From assembly GCF_002902385.1 (NCBI RefSeq), contig NZ_PPQH01000002.1, positions 32,517 through 96,516 of the forward strand: a stretch of 64,000 nucleotides of DNA, given 5' to 3'. A model generated the notes under the pieces. It ran no database searches. It saw only the letters and a list, made by a program, of their open reading frames with translations, and was not told the origin of the DNA. This DNA comes from Staphylococcus intermedius NCTC 11048. Lineage in GTDB: Bacteria; Bacillota; Bacilli; Staphylococcales; Staphylococcaceae. This document shows, one piece after another, positions 53,153 to 62,888 of this stretch. The first letter of the stretch is position 1. The number at the start of each line of letters is the position of its first letter. A program made the translations under genes and the position numbers.

Positions 53153-54668
53153 TCCTCAAAAATTACATCCGATTTCTTACATATTAAGTATTATTGAAGC
53201 AATCAAAAACAATATTATTTTGATCATCTTGTTTTTATTTTTTCAATTGGACAGCTTTGACTTTACAGATTGGACGAATTATATATGGCCAGGTATCATC
53301 ACAATATCGTTTATTATCACTTTCATTAGACGGACAGTTGAAATTTATCGAACACGTTATTGGATTGAAGGTGACTATTTCATTGTGACAACTGGCTTGT
53401 TCAATTTAGAACGCAAAGAGTTGAATATTCGACGTATTCAAACAATGGATACAGTGCAATCGATTGTGCATCAAATTGTTGGTGGGGTGAAGCTTGTCAT
53501 TAAAACGCCAAGTGATGGTATCGATTTGAATATGGTCACGAAGCAACAAAGTCAATGGATTCAAGAAGAAATTGAAGATGCAAAAGTGAGAATTGATGCA
53601 GAGTCGAATGGTGACACGATAGAATTAAATCATGAACACGATCAATCAACAGAAGAAGCAGCGCCTGTGATGTGTTATCCTGATGAAGTGATATATACGT
53701 TATCGACCCAAAATTTATTGTTGATGGCGATGACAAGTGGCGCCGTTTTCGTTACGTTAGCAACTGTAGGACCCATTTTCGCTGCTTTTGAAGATGTTAT
53801 TCCTTGGGACGGTGTGTTCGATCAAGTTGAAGCGTGGATTAAGAATTTAGTCGCACTCATCGTAATAGTGACATTTACAATCTTGCTTCTAGCCTATATT
53901 ACAGGTGTCATCATCACCATGATTAAATATTATCGCTTTACATTAATACGTAAAGGTGACTTTTTAAAAATTCGATACGGTTTGTTCAAAGTCACCCATT
54001 TATCATTACCTATTACGAAATTACAAGCAGTTCAAGAAAAGAAGTCATTTTTAAGACACCTGTTTGGATATACCGCATACCACTTTATTATTACAAGTGA
54101 TATGGATGCGGATTTAGATGATGACTTTGCGAGTGGTGATATTATGGTATTACCTTTTATTAAACAACGAGAAGGGGCAAAAATATTGAAGGCACTCGTA
54201 CCAGTCAACGCATTTCAACCGATTCATCCAGGCATGCCGTGGCGCGGTTTTCATCGTCGTTTTTGGATTGTATCTTTAATTTTAATCGGTATCGGCGCAC
54301 TTGTTCATTATTATTATTTATGGGTGTGGATATGGATGATCGTCGTACCTATAATTTTGTATTTGATCATTCATAGTGTGATTGCGACGCGTACATCAGG
54401 TTCGGCATTTACGGATGAAGAAGTGTCGATTCGTAAAGTGACATGGTTTGGTTTTAAAACGACGACTTTTAAAAAGGATAAAATTTTGGGTTTCGAACAA
54501 ATTGCACATCCTTTTATGCAACGAAAAGAGTTAGCGCACTTTGACTTTACTATTGCGAGTGGCGCTGTATATAAAAATATCGGTTTACGCTTCGAGGATC
54601 AATCGAAAGTCACACGCTATAAACAATGGTATTTAGGAGGTGGAGATACGAATGGAAAAGATGAGTGA
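53145..54668 (+). CDS. Multi-bPH-domain membrane protein (YdbT-like)
   Basis: A 507-residue protein with three bPH2 domains separated by membrane pairs. The first domain is TRYWIEGDYFIVTTGLFNLERKE; the second is FTLIRKGDFLKIRYGLFK, with the family SLPITKLQAVQ; the third begins near EEVSIRKVTWFGFKTTTFKKDK. It overlaps the preceding gene by 8 bases and the next by 17, so all three are translationally coupled. AAGGTGGTGA precedes the ATG at 53145. Function unknown. Confidence 0.85.
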   Translation: MYSPQKLHPISYILSIIEAIKNNIILIILFLFFQLDSFDFTDWTNYIWPGIITISFIITFIRRTVEIYRTRYWIEGDYFIVTTGLFNLERKELNIRRIQTMDTVQSIVHQIVGGVKLVIKTPSDGIDLNMVTKQQSQWIQEEIEDAKVRIDAESNGDTIELNHEHDQSTEEAAPVMCYPDEVIYTLSTQNLLLMAMTSGAVFVTLATVGPIFAAFEDVIPWDGVFDQVEAWIKNLVALIVIVTFTILLLAYITGVIITMIKYYRFTLIRKGDFLKIRYGLFKVTHLSLPITKLQAVQEKKSFLRHLFGYTAYHFIITSDMDADLDDDFASGDIMVLPFIKQREGAKILKALVPVNAFQPIHPGMPWRGFHRRFWIVSLILIGIGALVHYYYLWVWIWMIVVPIILYLIIHSVIATRTSGSAFTDEEVSIRKVTWFGFKTTTFKKDKILGFEQIAHPFMQRKELAHFDFTIASGAVYKNIGLRFEDQSKVTRYKQWYLGGGDTNGKDE

Positions 54669-55170
54669 AAGCGGTATTAAAGTGATGCGTATCGCTGCGT
54701 TAATCATGTCAGCAGGCATTGCATTACTGTTAATTGGATTTGTTGTATTAGGCTACTTTTTCGATTGGGATCGACTCATCATCACCATTATCATCATCTT
54801 TGCGGTCATTCTTCTCCTCCAACTCATTGTCAATGTGTGGCTGAAACCGATTTATAAATATCGTACATTTGGTTATGCATATCGTTCACATTTAATGACG
54901 GTGAGAAAAGGATTTATCATGATTAAGCAAAGCCGTATTCCGATGTATCGAATTCAAAATGTGGATTTGCATGAAGGTTGGATTATGCGCAAATATCAAC
55001 TTGCGACATTGACGCTTTCGACTGCTGGAGGAAATGTGGATGTGACGCTTATAGATAAAGATACCGCCTTAAAAGTGATGGCATTTATTAAACAAAAGGG
55101 TGAAAATGTGCAAACATCAGAAACAACGCCTTTAGTAGAACATGACGACAAAGAAGAGGGATCTTTATGA
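54652..55170 (+). CDS. Bacterial PH-domain membrane protein (YdbS-like), second copy
   Basis: A 172-residue protein, again with two membrane helices ([39 protein letters not shown]) and a bPH2 domain ([45 protein letters not shown]). The [18 protein letters not shown] block is the best-conserved bPH2 signature. GGAGGTGGAG precedes the ATG at 54652. Its stop overlaps acpS as ATGA. It is unlike the first YdbS-like protein beyond the fold. Confidence 0.87.
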   Translation: MEKMSESGIKVMRIAALIMSAGIALLLIGFVVLGYFFDWDRLIITIIIIFAVILLLQLIVNVWLKPIYKYRTFGYAYRSHLMTVRKGFIMIKQSRIPMYRIQNVDLHEGWIMRKYQLATLTLSTAGGNVDVTLIDKDTALKVMAFIKQKGENVQTSETTPLVEHDDKEEGSL

Positions 55171-55517
55171 TACAGGGTATAGGTATTGATTTAGTTGAAA
55201 TTGGCCGCATGATGGAAACTGTACAGCGTCAACCTCGATTTCCAGAACGCATTTTATCTGAACAAGAACTTGAACGTTATCACGATTTTACGATAGAGCG
55301 ACGTCGTATTGAATTTTTAGCGGGTCGATTCGCAGTAAAAGAGGCATTCAGTAAAGCATTAGGTACAGGCATTGGCAAAACGATTACATTTAAACAAATT
55401 CATTGTGAAAATGATGCACTAGGTAAACCGACCATTCAAATGGAAGGCTATCACGTACATGTTTCTATCACACATACAGAACATTATGCAGCGGCACAAG
55501 TGATTTTAGAACAATAA
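55167..55517 (+). CDS. acpS: Holo-acyl-carrier-protein synthase
   Basis: A 116-residue phosphopantetheinyl transferase that activates acyl carrier protein. Magnesium-binding [11 protein letters not shown] (Asp8) and [19 protein letters not shown] are present, and the C-terminal [16 protein letters not shown] strand is [14 protein letters not shown]. It overlaps the previous gene by four bases and is followed by alr after 33 bases. Confidence 0.97.
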   Translation: MIQGIGIDLVEIGRMMETVQRQPRFPERILSEQELERYHDFTIERRRIEFLAGRFAVKEAFSKALGTGIGKTITFKQIHCENDALGKPTIQMEGYHVHVSITHTEHYAAAQVILEQ

Positions 55518-55550
55518 CGAACGAATATAGATAGAGGAAGGATGACAATT

Positions 55551-56699
55551 ATGTCAGAAAAATATTATCGCACCACCACGATGAAAGTAAATTTAGATGC
55601 GATTTCAGAAAATTATTATGCGCTCACAAAATTACAACCCAATAAAACGATGATGCCCGTTGTTAAGGCTAACGCGTATGGTCTGGGGAGTATACCCATT
55701 GCGCAACATTTAAGTCAATTAGGCGCGGAATTTTTCTGTGTGGCTACTTTAGATGAAGCAATTGAGTTGAGAATGCACGGAATTAAAGAGAAAATTTTGA
55801 TTTTATCGAGCATTCCACCAGAAACCATTAATAAAGCGATACAACACCGTGTTGCCGTCACAGTCCCTTCAAAAGCATGGTTGGAAGCGGCCATTGCAGA
55901 AATTGAAGAAGATAATGAAAAGACTTTATGGTTACATATTAAAGTGGATACAGGGATGAATCGCTTAGGTGTAAAAGACATCGAAGCGTATCATGAAATC
56001 ATAGACCTCATACAATCACAAGAAAATCTCGTCTTTGAAGGCGCATTTTCACATTTTCATTCAGCTGATGAGGACAATGATTCTGCACATTTACAATATG
56101 AACGTTTTGAAGAAATTATCGAAAGTACAGATCATCCGGCATACATTCATATGCAAAATTCTGCGGGGACGTTACGTTTTAATCCGTCATTATGTAATGC
56201 ATTTAGACCAGGTATTGCGCTGTATGGTTATTACCCATCTGCATTTATTGAAAAAATTGCAACGGCACAATTAGCACCAGCTGTTCAACTTGCTACAGAA
56301 GTGATGGAAGTAAAATCACTTATCAAAGGAGAGACAGTCGGTTACGGTCAAACATATACAGCACCTGAAGATATGACCATTGCATTATTGCCAATTGGAT
56401 ACGCAGATGGCTATTTACGTTCAATGCAAGGAGCAACCGTCAAAATTGGAGAAACTGAATGTGAGATTGTGGGTCGTGTGAGCATGGACCGTACAGCCAT
56501 TCGTGTACCTGCGACTGTACAAATGGGTGATGAAGTTATTTTAATAGACGATCAAGCACATACTTCACAATCTGTGGAAAGCCTCGCAGCGCAACAACAA
56601 ACGATTAATTATGAAGTATTATGTAATATTGGAAGAAGGGTGCCGCGTCTATATCATTCAGAAGAAATGGTCGAAATATCGAACGAATTGTTAAAATAG
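55551..56699 (+). CDS. alr: Alanine racemase
   Basis: A 382-residue PLP enzyme giving D-alanine for the cell wall and teichoic acids. The PLP lysine is Lys39 in VVKANAYGLG, and the second catalytic Tyr lies in FRPGIALYGYYPS/GYGQTYTAP regions. GRVSMDRTAI is the usual substrate-binding block. GGAAGGAT stands about nine bases before the ATG at 55551, which fits the family length better than the ATG at 55542. Confidence 0.97.
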   Translation: MSEKYYRTTTMKVNLDAISENYYALTKLQPNKTMMPVVKANAYGLGSIPIAQHLSQLGAEFFCVATLDEAIELRMHGIKEKILILSSIPPETINKAIQHRVAVTVPSKAWLEAAIAEIEEDNEKTLWLHIKVDTGMNRLGVKDIEAYHEIIDLIQSQENLVFEGAFSHFHSADEDNDSAHLQYERFEEIIESTDHPAYIHMQNSAGTLRFNPSLCNAFRPGIALYGYYPSAFIEKIATAQLAPAVQLATEVMEVKSLIKGETVGYGQTYTAPEDMTIALLPIGYADGYLRSMQGATVKIGETECEIVGRVSMDRTAIRVPATVQMGDEVILIDDQAHTSQSVESLAAQQQTINYEVLCNIGRRVPRLYHSEEMVEISNELLK

Positions 56700-56782
56700 T
56701 ATGGTGATTCCGCTCTATTTTTGTTATGATAGACGTAATCAAAGCGTTTTAAATGTGTTGTATTGATATGGAGGTCCTATTT

Positions 56783-56953
56783 ATGTCAGCATTCAATCAA
56801 ACAAGATTTAAAAATTTAGAACAGTCATTAAAAGAAGGCTATGTGCAGATGGCAGATTTGAATCTCTCCCTTGCCACTGAAGCATACTCCGTTGAATGTG
56901 AAGCTTGCGATTGTAATGAATCACACTTGACATCTGATTATAAGGAAGACTAG
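56783..56953 (+). CDS. mazE: Antitoxin MazE
   Basis: A 56-residue antitoxin of the staphylococcal MazE type: [32 protein letters not shown], followed by CEACDCNES and a charged tail. The N-terminus is expected to dimerise and bind DNA and the C-terminus to neutralise MazF; ClpCP degrades the S. aureus protein. GGAGG precedes the ATG at 56783. The toxin gene begins at the very next base after its stop codon. Confidence 0.94.
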   Translation: MSAFNQTRFKNLEQSLKEGYVQMADLNLSLATEAYSVECEACDCNESHLTSDYKED

Positions 56954-57307
56954 ATGAAGCGCGGAGACGTTTATTTAGCAGATTTATCGCCAGTACAGGG
57001 TTCTGAACAGGGGGGAGTAAGGCCCGTGGTCATTATACAAAATGACACTGGTAATAAGTATAGTCCCACTGTGATTGTAGCCGCAATTACTGGTCGGATT
57101 AACAAGGCAAAGATACCAACGCATGTTGAAATCGAAAAAAATAAATATAAACTCGATAAAGATTCTGTAATTTTACTAGAACAAATTCGAACAGTCGATA
57201 AGAAGCGATTGAAAGAAAAGTTAACATTTTTGTCTGACAAGAAGATGAAAGAAGTTAACAATGCGATTGGTATTAGTTTAGGACTGCACATGAATCACCA
57301 TAAATAG
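56954..57307 (+). CDS. mazF: mRNA interferase toxin MazF
   Basis: A 117-residue toxin starting [21 protein letters not shown], followed by [24 protein letters not shown] and [10 protein letters not shown]. It is a ribonuclease; the S. aureus homologue cleaves at UACAU. Near-identity to that protein makes the same specificity likely. No separate ribosome site is visible, so translation depends on coupling to mazE. The usual staphylococcal order mazEF-rsbUVW-sigB is kept. Confidence 0.96.
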   Translation: MKRGDVYLADLSPVQGSEQGGVRPVVIIQNDTGNKYSPTVIVAAITGRINKAKIPTHVEIEKNKYKLDKDSVILLEQIRTVDKKRLKEKLTFLSDKKMKEVNNAIGISLGLHMNHHK

Positions 57308-57336
57308 GCTTTAGGATTATACTCCTAAAGCCTATT
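57305..57336 (+). terminator. Hairpin between mazF and rsbU
   Basis: TAGGCTTTAGGA and TCCTAAAGCCTA are perfect 12-bp arms around TTATAC. There is no T-run, so it may be a partial terminator or an RNA-processing site. In S. aureus the mazEF promoter also feeds sigB, so read-through is expected. Confidence 0.75.
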
Positions 57337-57364
57337 ACAGTTTTAATTGGAAGGAGAACGTTTA

Positions 57365-58369
57365 ATGTCAAATCAGAATGAATCGAAATACTTTCAACTT
57401 GTGGATCAATTTTTACAAAGTGAAAGTAAATCCAATGTTCTCAATCAAGCGCATTCTTTTTCTGAAAATTTATCTGATGATGCATTATTACCAGAAGATT
57501 TTGTAGATATACATAGAAAATATGTTCAGAAGCACGATTTATCACGTGAAGATATGATTGCAATTTTAGATATATTAAGAGCAGTCATTGGAAGCTTTGG
57601 TTATGATTATGAGAATTACAAAGCCTTGGTAGATCGTGTGGAAGTTCATGATAAAGAATTGGACGTCGCTTCACGTTTACAACAAACAATGTTAAAAACG
57701 AATATTCCGCAGTTTGATAGCATTCAAATTGGGGTCATTTCTGTTGCGGCTCAGCATGTGAGTGGTGACTATTTCAACTTGATTGATCATAAAGATGGCA
57801 CAATGAGTTTTGCAGTCGCGGATGTCATCGGTAAAGGGATTCCAGCTGCGTTAGCTATGAGTATGATAAAGTTTGGGATGGATTCGTACGGGCATTCTCA
57901 ACTGCCTAATGATGGATTGAAACGTTTAAATCGTGTAGTAGAAAAAAATATTAATCAAAACATGTTCGTGACGATGTTTTATGGACTTTATGAGGAAATT
58001 AACCATGTCTTATACTGTAGTTCAGCTGGACATGAACCGGGATATGTTTTCAGAGCGGAATCCGACACATTTGAAGAAATTACTGTAAGAGGTCGGGTAT
58101 TAGGTGTAAGTCCACATGTAAGATATCAACAACAAGAAATAGCCATTAATATTGATGATATGATTATCGTTTTTACAGATGGTGTGACCGAAATTAGAAA
58201 AGAAGACGGCGAGTTTATTGATACTTGTTATTTACTTGATTTTATACTTGCATATAAACAATTACATCCACAAGATATCGTCCAACTCTTGTATGAAGAA
58301 TTACTGAGATTGCAAAAAACAGGCAAACGAGATGATTTAACCATTTTAATTATTAAACGCGTGCACTAA
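57365..58369 (+). CDS. rsbU: RsbU, PP2C phosphatase activating sigma B
   Basis: A 334-residue protein with an N-terminal helical regulatory domain (about 1-85) and a PP2C/SpoIIE phosphatase domain: VSGDYFNLIDHKDGTMSFAVADVIGKGIPAALAMS, then SAGHEPGYV and FTDGVTEIRKEDGEF. It dephosphorylates RsbV, so RsbV can capture RsbW and free sigma B. GGAAGGAG precedes the ATG at 57365. The gene appears intact, unlike the defective rsbU of some S. aureus laboratory strains. Confidence 0.96.
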   Translation: MSNQNESKYFQLVDQFLQSESKSNVLNQAHSFSENLSDDALLPEDFVDIHRKYVQKHDLSREDMIAILDILRAVIGSFGYDYENYKALVDRVEVHDKELDVASRLQQTMLKTNIPQFDSIQIGVISVAAQHVSGDYFNLIDHKDGTMSFAVADVIGKGIPAALAMSMIKFGMDSYGHSQLPNDGLKRLNRVVEKNINQNMFVTMFYGLYEEINHVLYCSSAGHEPGYVFRAESDTFEEITVRGRVLGVSPHVRYQQQEIAINIDDMIIVFTDGVTEIRKEDGEFIDTCYLLDFILAYKQLHPQDIVQLLYEELLRLQKTGKRDDLTILIIKRVH

Positions 58370-58381
58370 AGTCGAAAAAAA

Positions 58382-58407
58382 GATTACGGATGTATTGAAA
58401 TGGGTAA
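58382..58407 (+). promoter_or_regulatory. Candidate sigma-B promoter before rsbV
   Basis: GATTAC at 58382-58387 and GGGTAA at 58402-58407 with a 14-bp spacer resemble the sigma-B consensus (GTTTAA, 12-15 bp, GGGTAT), 40 bp before rsbV. In S. aureus an autoregulatory sigma-B promoter lies in this interval. The -35 half is a weak match. Confidence 0.5.
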
Positions 58408-58446
58408 ACTGAACAAGTAGAGAATAAAGTAGGAGTGTAATCAATA

Positions 58447-58776
58447 ATGAACCTTAATATAGAAACCGAAAAACATGAAACACATTATAATGTCGCAGTT
58501 GCCGGAGAATTAGATGTCGCTACAGTTCCGGAACTTGAAAAAGTGCTCGTTCCTATTCGACAAGCAGGAACACATGATATTTATGTTAATTTAGAAAAGT
58601 TAAACTATATGGACTCAACAGGTTTAGGATTATTTGTTGGAACTTTAAAAGCGTTAAATCAACACGAAAAAGAATTGTACATTTTAGGTGTGAATGATCG
58701 TATTAAACGCCTATTTGAAATTACAGGGTTAAATGATTTGATGCATGTCAATGAAGGAACGGAGGTCGAACGATGA
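58447..58776 (+). CDS. rsbV: Anti-anti-sigma factor RsbV
   Basis: A 109-residue STAS-domain protein with the phosphorylatable serine in [14 protein letters not shown] (Ser57). Dephosphorylated RsbV binds RsbW and releases sigma B. It overlaps rsbW by four bases. Confidence 0.97.
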   Translation: MNLNIETEKHETHYNVAVAGELDVATVPELEKVLVPIRQAGTHDIYVNLEKLNYMDSTGLGLFVGTLKALNQHEKELYILGVNDRIKRLFEITGLNDLMHVNEGTEVER

Positions 58777-59252
58777 TGCAAACCAATGATGTCATTGAAA
58801 TGCGGCTTCCTGCATCTGCTGAGTATGTCAGTTTAATTCGTTTGACGTTATCAGGTGTGTTTACACGTGCTGGTGCACATTATGATGATATTGAAGACGC
58901 TAAAATTGCTGTAAGTGAAGCAGTGACGAATGCTGTTAAACACGCGTATAAAGATACAGTAGAACAAGGATACATTCACGTGTGTTTTGAACTCACATCA
59001 GATCGCATCAAAATTGTAGTATCTGATCAAGGTGATAGTTTTAATTATCAAGAAACAAAACAAAACTTAGGCCCTTATCAAGAAAATGAAAGTATTGATT
59101 TCTTAAGAGAAGGCGGACTCGGTTTATTCTTAATCGAATCATTAATGGACGAGGTAACGGTGGATAAAGAGACAGGTGTTACAATTAGTATGATTAAGTA
59201 TATCAAAAAAGAGCAGGTGCGAAATAATGACGAAAGAGTCGAAATCAGCTAG
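58773..59252 (+). CDS. rsbW: Serine kinase / anti-sigma-B factor RsbW
   Basis: A 159-residue HATPase-type kinase that sequesters sigma B and phosphorylates RsbV. The ATP-binding N-box is [14 protein letters not shown], the G1 region VVSDQGDSF and the G2 region [16 protein letters not shown]. Starts at 58773 and 58776 are both possible. Its last 26 bases overlap sigB, ensuring that the two are made together. Confidence 0.97.
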   Translation: MMQTNDVIEMRLPASAEYVSLIRLTLSGVFTRAGAHYDDIEDAKIAVSEAVTNAVKHAYKDTVEQGYIHVCFELTSDRIKIVVSDQGDSFNYQETKQNLGPYQENESIDFLREGGLGLFLIESLMDEVTVDKETGVTISMIKYIKKEQVRNNDERVEIS

Positions 59253-59997
59253 TGCTGTTTCACCTGAACAAATCAACCAATGGATTCAAGCGTATCAGAA
59301 TCATATGGATAATGAAGCGCAAGAGAAACTCGTTAAACATTACGAGAAGCTGATTGAATCCTTAGCTTATAAATACTCCAAAGGTCAATCACATCATGAA
59401 GATTTAGTACAGGTTGGTATGGTAGGACTGATTGGTGCGATTAATCGATTTGATTTATCATTTGATAGAAAATTCGAAGCTTTTTTAGTCCCCACTGTTA
59501 TAGGTGAAATTAAGCGCTACTTAAGGGATAAAACATGGAGTGTTCACGTCCCACGTAGAATTAAAGAAATAGGACCGAGAATCAAAAAAGTGAGCGATGA
59601 GCTAACGAATGAATTAGGACGTTCACCGTCAATCAGCGAAATTGCAGAACGTCTTGAAGTTTCGGATGAAGATGTGTTAGAAGCAATGGAAATGGGACAA
59701 AGTTATAACGCTTTAAGTGTCGATCATTCCATTGAAGCGGACAAAGATGGCTCTACAGTGACACTATTAGATATCATGGGTCAACAAGATGATAATTATG
59801 AGCTGACTGAGAAGCGGATGATTTTAGAGCGGATACTTCCTATTTTAACTGATCGTGAAAGAGAGATTATTCAATGTACGTTTATTGATGGTCTGAGTCA
59901 AAAAGAAACGGGAGAACGTATTGGATTAAGTCAGATGCATGTCTCTCGGTTACAAAGAACAGCCATAAAGAAATTGCAGGATGCTGCGAGAAAATAG
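59227..59997 (+). CDS. sigB: RNA polymerase sigma factor B
   Basis: A 256-residue sigma-70 family factor of the general stress type. Region 2 is [43 protein letters not shown], starting after the helix around residue 35. Region 3 lies around [19 protein letters not shown], and region 4 ends [24 protein letters not shown]. It directs RNA polymerase to stress and virulence regulon promoters. A GGGA-family terminator follows at 60006-60043. Confidence 0.97.
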   Translation: MTKESKSASAVSPEQINQWIQAYQNHMDNEAQEKLVKHYEKLIESLAYKYSKGQSHHEDLVQVGMVGLIGAINRFDLSFDRKFEAFLVPTVIGEIKRYLRDKTWSVHVPRRIKEIGPRIKKVSDELTNELGRSPSISEIAERLEVSDEDVLEAMEMGQSYNALSVDHSIEADKDGSTVTLLDIMGQQDDNYELTEKRMILERILPILTDREREIIQCTFIDGLSQKETGERIGLSQMHVSRLQRTAIKKLQDAARK

Positions 59998-60005
59998 AGG
60001 TTTGC

Positions 60006-60043
60006 TAAAAGGATTGGGATGTGATGTTCCGGTCCTTTTTGTG
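60006..60043 (+). terminator. sigB operon terminator
   Basis: AAAAGGATTGGGA pairs with TTCCGGTCCTTTT around TGTGATG, followed by a T-rich stretch. Confidence 0.8.
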
Positions 60044-60078
60044 TTTTTGAAATGATGACTGACACAAAGTAAGCTACA

Positions 60079-60219
60079 AGATTGCTAGGCCACACTGGCG
60101 TTCCCAGGGGACTTGCCTCAACTAAATTTGGCTTAATTGGAGTGCATACTTGATGGAAGCCAAATTGGATTTTCGGCTGCGTCTGATCCCTTGGGAGTCT
60201 TGTATGGCCTTTGCAATCT
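60079..60219 (+). repeat. Structured intergenic repeat, copy D
   Basis: The left arm (AGATTGCTAGGCCACACTGG, then TTCCCAGGGG) and the right arm read on the other strand (AGATTGCAAAGGCCATAC, then CTCCCAAGGG) are terminal inverted repeats of about 30 bp. The central stem is AATTTGGCTT (60125-60134) with AAGCCAAATT (60157-60166), a perfect 10 bp. It is followed by a tail of about 80 bp that recurs after copy E. Confidence 0.75.
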
Positions 60220-60330
60220 GTGGTGCTGCGTCAAACATTGCGAGAAATAGGGCAATCCTTTTATCTTTAGTGGGGAGGTGGATGAATATAAGTGGAAGTG
60301 GTGTTTGCTGAATCAATCGGCTGAACTTTC

Positions 60331-60582
60331 AACTCAATTCGGCTTGATTGAAGAGAGCATTTGAATGAAGCTGAATTGGATTTTCGGGAGCAGTACAGAA
60401 ATCTGATGTCAACAAAGATTTCGTAGTACTGCCACTGCAAGGCTAACTAGGCTTCTCAAAAGTGAACGCATTGAGAAGCCAGACAGCTACTGCGATAAAC
60501 AGTAGTCACTATATAAGTAAAAAGAATTAACATTCAGATTACTTTGTGTATCTCGGGAGTCTTGTATGGCCTTTGCAATCTG
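60331..60582 (+). repeat. Structured intergenic repeat, copy E, with inserted two-hairpin module
   Basis: The central stem AATTCGGCTT (60336-60345) pairs with AAGCTGAATT (60368-60377) through one G-U. It is followed by a module about 90% identical by eye to the one at 45356-45475: GCAGTAC...GTACTGC (60390-60432) and GGCTTCTCAA (60450-60459) with TTGAGAAGCC (60471-60480). A third stem, CTACTG/CAGTAG, lies at 60487-60505. The right arm and its tail (60550-60660) duplicate 60188-60300. The left arm is degraded. Confidence 0.7.
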
Positions 60583-60737
60583 TGGCGTTGTGTTAAGCAT
60601 TGCGAGGAATAGGGCAATTCTTTTATCTATGTTGGGAGATAAGTGTGAATAAGAGTGAGTCTTTATTTCTGACTGACATTCATGGATACATACATGTTAA
60701 AATAGTTTAGAAAAGATTGAGAAAGCGGTGAATATTT

Positions 60738-62888
60738 TTGGCAAATCATTTTGTACAAGCAATACATCAACAATATCAGTTCCCCGTTCAACATATTGAG
60801 GCGGTTCTGAAATTATTAGAAGAAAAAAACACTGTCCCTTTTATTGCGCGTTATCGTAAAGAAGTGACAGGTGGATTAGATGAAGTTGAAATTAAACAAA
60901 TTGCAGATGAATATCACTACATGGAACAGTTGCAAAAGCGAAAAGATGAAGTGATACATAGCATTGAGCAACAAGGCTTATTAACAGATGAACTGCGACA
61001 AGAGATTCAAAAGCAAACGAAATTACAACGTGTGGAAGATTTGTATCGTCCATATAAGCAAAAGAAAAAGACACGTGCGACAGAGGCCAAACGTAAAGGA
61101 CTTGAGTCACTAGCAGAATGGGTTTATCGTCAGAATTTAGATGGTGATTTAGAAAAGAAAGCTCAGTCATTCTTAACTGAAGAAGTGTCAACAACAGAAG
61201 ATGCGATTCAAGGTGCACAAGATATTATTGCTGAGAAAATTGCAGATCACCCACAATATCGCAAACAGATTTTAAAATTAACACAAAAAGAAGGTTTGAT
61301 AATAGCACAGAAAAAGAAAAATGCGGAAGATGAAAAAGCAGTTTTTGAAATGTACTATGATTACCAAGAGCCTGTACGTTCTGTTGCAAATCACCGTATT
61401 TTGGCGATGAATCGTGGTGAAAATGAAAAAGTGCTGCAAGTGAAAATTGATATGGACAAGTCAACATTGGCACAAAATATTAAAAAGCGTGAAGTTAATG
61501 GTCAAAATGCGTTATCTACACTTGTAGGAGAAGCCATTGACGATGCGATGAAACGCTTGATTTTCCCATCTATTGAGCGAGAAATAAGAACAGATTTAAC
61601 TGAACGGGCCGAAGCACAAGCCATTACATTGTTTAGCGAAAACTTGAAAAACCTGTTATTACAGCCGCCATTAAAAGGAAAACAAATTTTAGGTGTGGAC
61701 CCAGCCTTTCGTACGGGATGTAAACTCGCAGTTATTAATCCTTATGGGACATTTGTTGAAAAGTCAGTGATGTATCCACATCCACCTGTATCTAAAGTCG
61801 CTGAAGCTGAGAAAATCTTTTTAAAAATGGTAAAAGACTTTAACATTAACTTAATTGCGATAGGGAACGGTACGGCAAGTCGAGAAACAGAACAATTTGT
61901 AGCACGCATGATTCAAGAGCACCAACTTGATGTTCAGTATATTATCGTGAATGAAGCTGGAGCATCTGTGTATTCAGCATCAGAAATCGCACGCGCTGAA
62001 TTTCCTGACTTTCAAGTAGAAGAGCGCAGTGCCGTATCTATCGGACGACGTGTACAAGATCCATTAAGTGAACTCGTTAAAATTGATCCTAAGTCAATAG
62101 GTGTCGGACAGTATCAACATGATGTGAACCAAAAAGCGTTGGATGCTGCACTTGACTTTGTAGTTGAAACAGCAGTTAACCAGGTCGGTGTTGATGTCAA
62201 TACAGCGTCAAGTACCTTATTGCAACATGTATCAGGATTATCTCGTCAAATTGCTGATAACATTGTGTTGTATCGTGAAGAAAATGGCGCGATCAAACAT
62301 CATAGAGAGCTGAATAAAGTTAAACGATTGGGCGCAAAAACGTTTGAACAAAGTATCGGATTTTTACGTATTGTAAATGGCAAAGAACCGCTAGACAATA
62401 CGGCAATTCACCCAGAAAGCTATGATGCGACTTATCAATTATTGGAAAGTCTAGATCTCAAAATTACAGATATTGGTACATCTGTTGCAGCTAAAACCTT
62501 ATCTGCATTAGATGTACAAACATATGCGAACGAATTAAACATCGGTGTACCTACGTTAGAAGATATTGTGAAATCACTCATTGCACCGAATCGTGACCCA
62601 CGTGATGATTATGAAACACCAGAATTAAAATCAGACGTATTATCGATTGTGGATTTATCAAAAGGGATGAAACTGAATGGAACAGTACGTAATGTTGTCG
62701 ATTTCGGTGCTTTTGTCGATATTGGTATTAAGCAAGATGGTTTGGTGCACATTTCAAAACTCGCTAAAAAGTTTGTTAAACACCCGATGGACATTGTGAG
62801 TGTAGGGGACATCGTAGAAGTGTGGATTGAAAATATTGATGAAAATAAAGGTAAAGTCGCACTGACAATGATTGATCCAAATGAATGA
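60738..62888 (+). CDS. tex: Tex family RNA-binding transcription accessory protein
   Basis: A 716-residue Tex/YhgF protein. The N-terminal helical domain contains VPFIARYRKEVTGGLDEVEI, followed by a YqgF-like domain around LGVDPAFRTGCKLAVI, two helix-hairpin-helix motifs near NTASSTLLQHVSGLSRQIA, and a C-terminal S1 RNA-binding domain (MKLNGTVRNVVDFGAFVDIG). It binds nucleic acid and affects transcription. The start is TTG at 60738, with GAAAGCGGTGA upstream. Its stop overlaps the SprT-like gene start, as in the Bacillus ydcI-ydcK pair. Confidence 0.94.
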   Translation: MANHFVQAIHQQYQFPVQHIEAVLKLLEEKNTVPFIARYRKEVTGGLDEVEIKQIADEYHYMEQLQKRKDEVIHSIEQQGLLTDELRQEIQKQTKLQRVEDLYRPYKQKKKTRATEAKRKGLESLAEWVYRQNLDGDLEKKAQSFLTEEVSTTEDAIQGAQDIIAEKIADHPQYRKQILKLTQKEGLIIAQKKKNAEDEKAVFEMYYDYQEPVRSVANHRILAMNRGENEKVLQVKIDMDKSTLAQNIKKREVNGQNALSTLVGEAIDDAMKRLIFPSIEREIRTDLTERAEAQAITLFSENLKNLLLQPPLKGKQILGVDPAFRTGCKLAVINPYGTFVEKSVMYPHPPVSKVAEAEKIFLKMVKDFNINLIAIGNGTASRETEQFVARMIQEHQLDVQYIIVNEAGASVYSASEIARAEFPDFQVEERSAVSIGRRVQDPLSELVKIDPKSIGVGQYQHDVNQKALDAALDFVVETAVNQVGVDVNTASSTLLQHVSGLSRQIADNIVLYREENGAIKHHRELNKVKRLGAKTFEQSIGFLRIVNGKEPLDNTAIHPESYDATYQLLESLDLKITDIGTSVAAKTLSALDVQTYANELNIGVPTLEDIVKSLIAPNRDPRDDYETPELKSDVLSIVDLSKGMKLNGTVRNVVDFGAFVDIGIKQDGLVHISKLAKKFVKHPMDIVSVGDIVEVWIENIDENKGKVALTMIDPNE

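Noticed and set aside
56783..59997. mazEF-rsbUVW-sigB as a novel toxin/stress system
   Set aside because: This arrangement is well known in staphylococci and all parts appear intact and ordinary.
60122..60316. 64-codon minus-strand reading frame near 60.2 kb
   Set aside because: It lies wholly in repeat copy D and its tail, is not shared with the equivalent copy B, and has no start signal.
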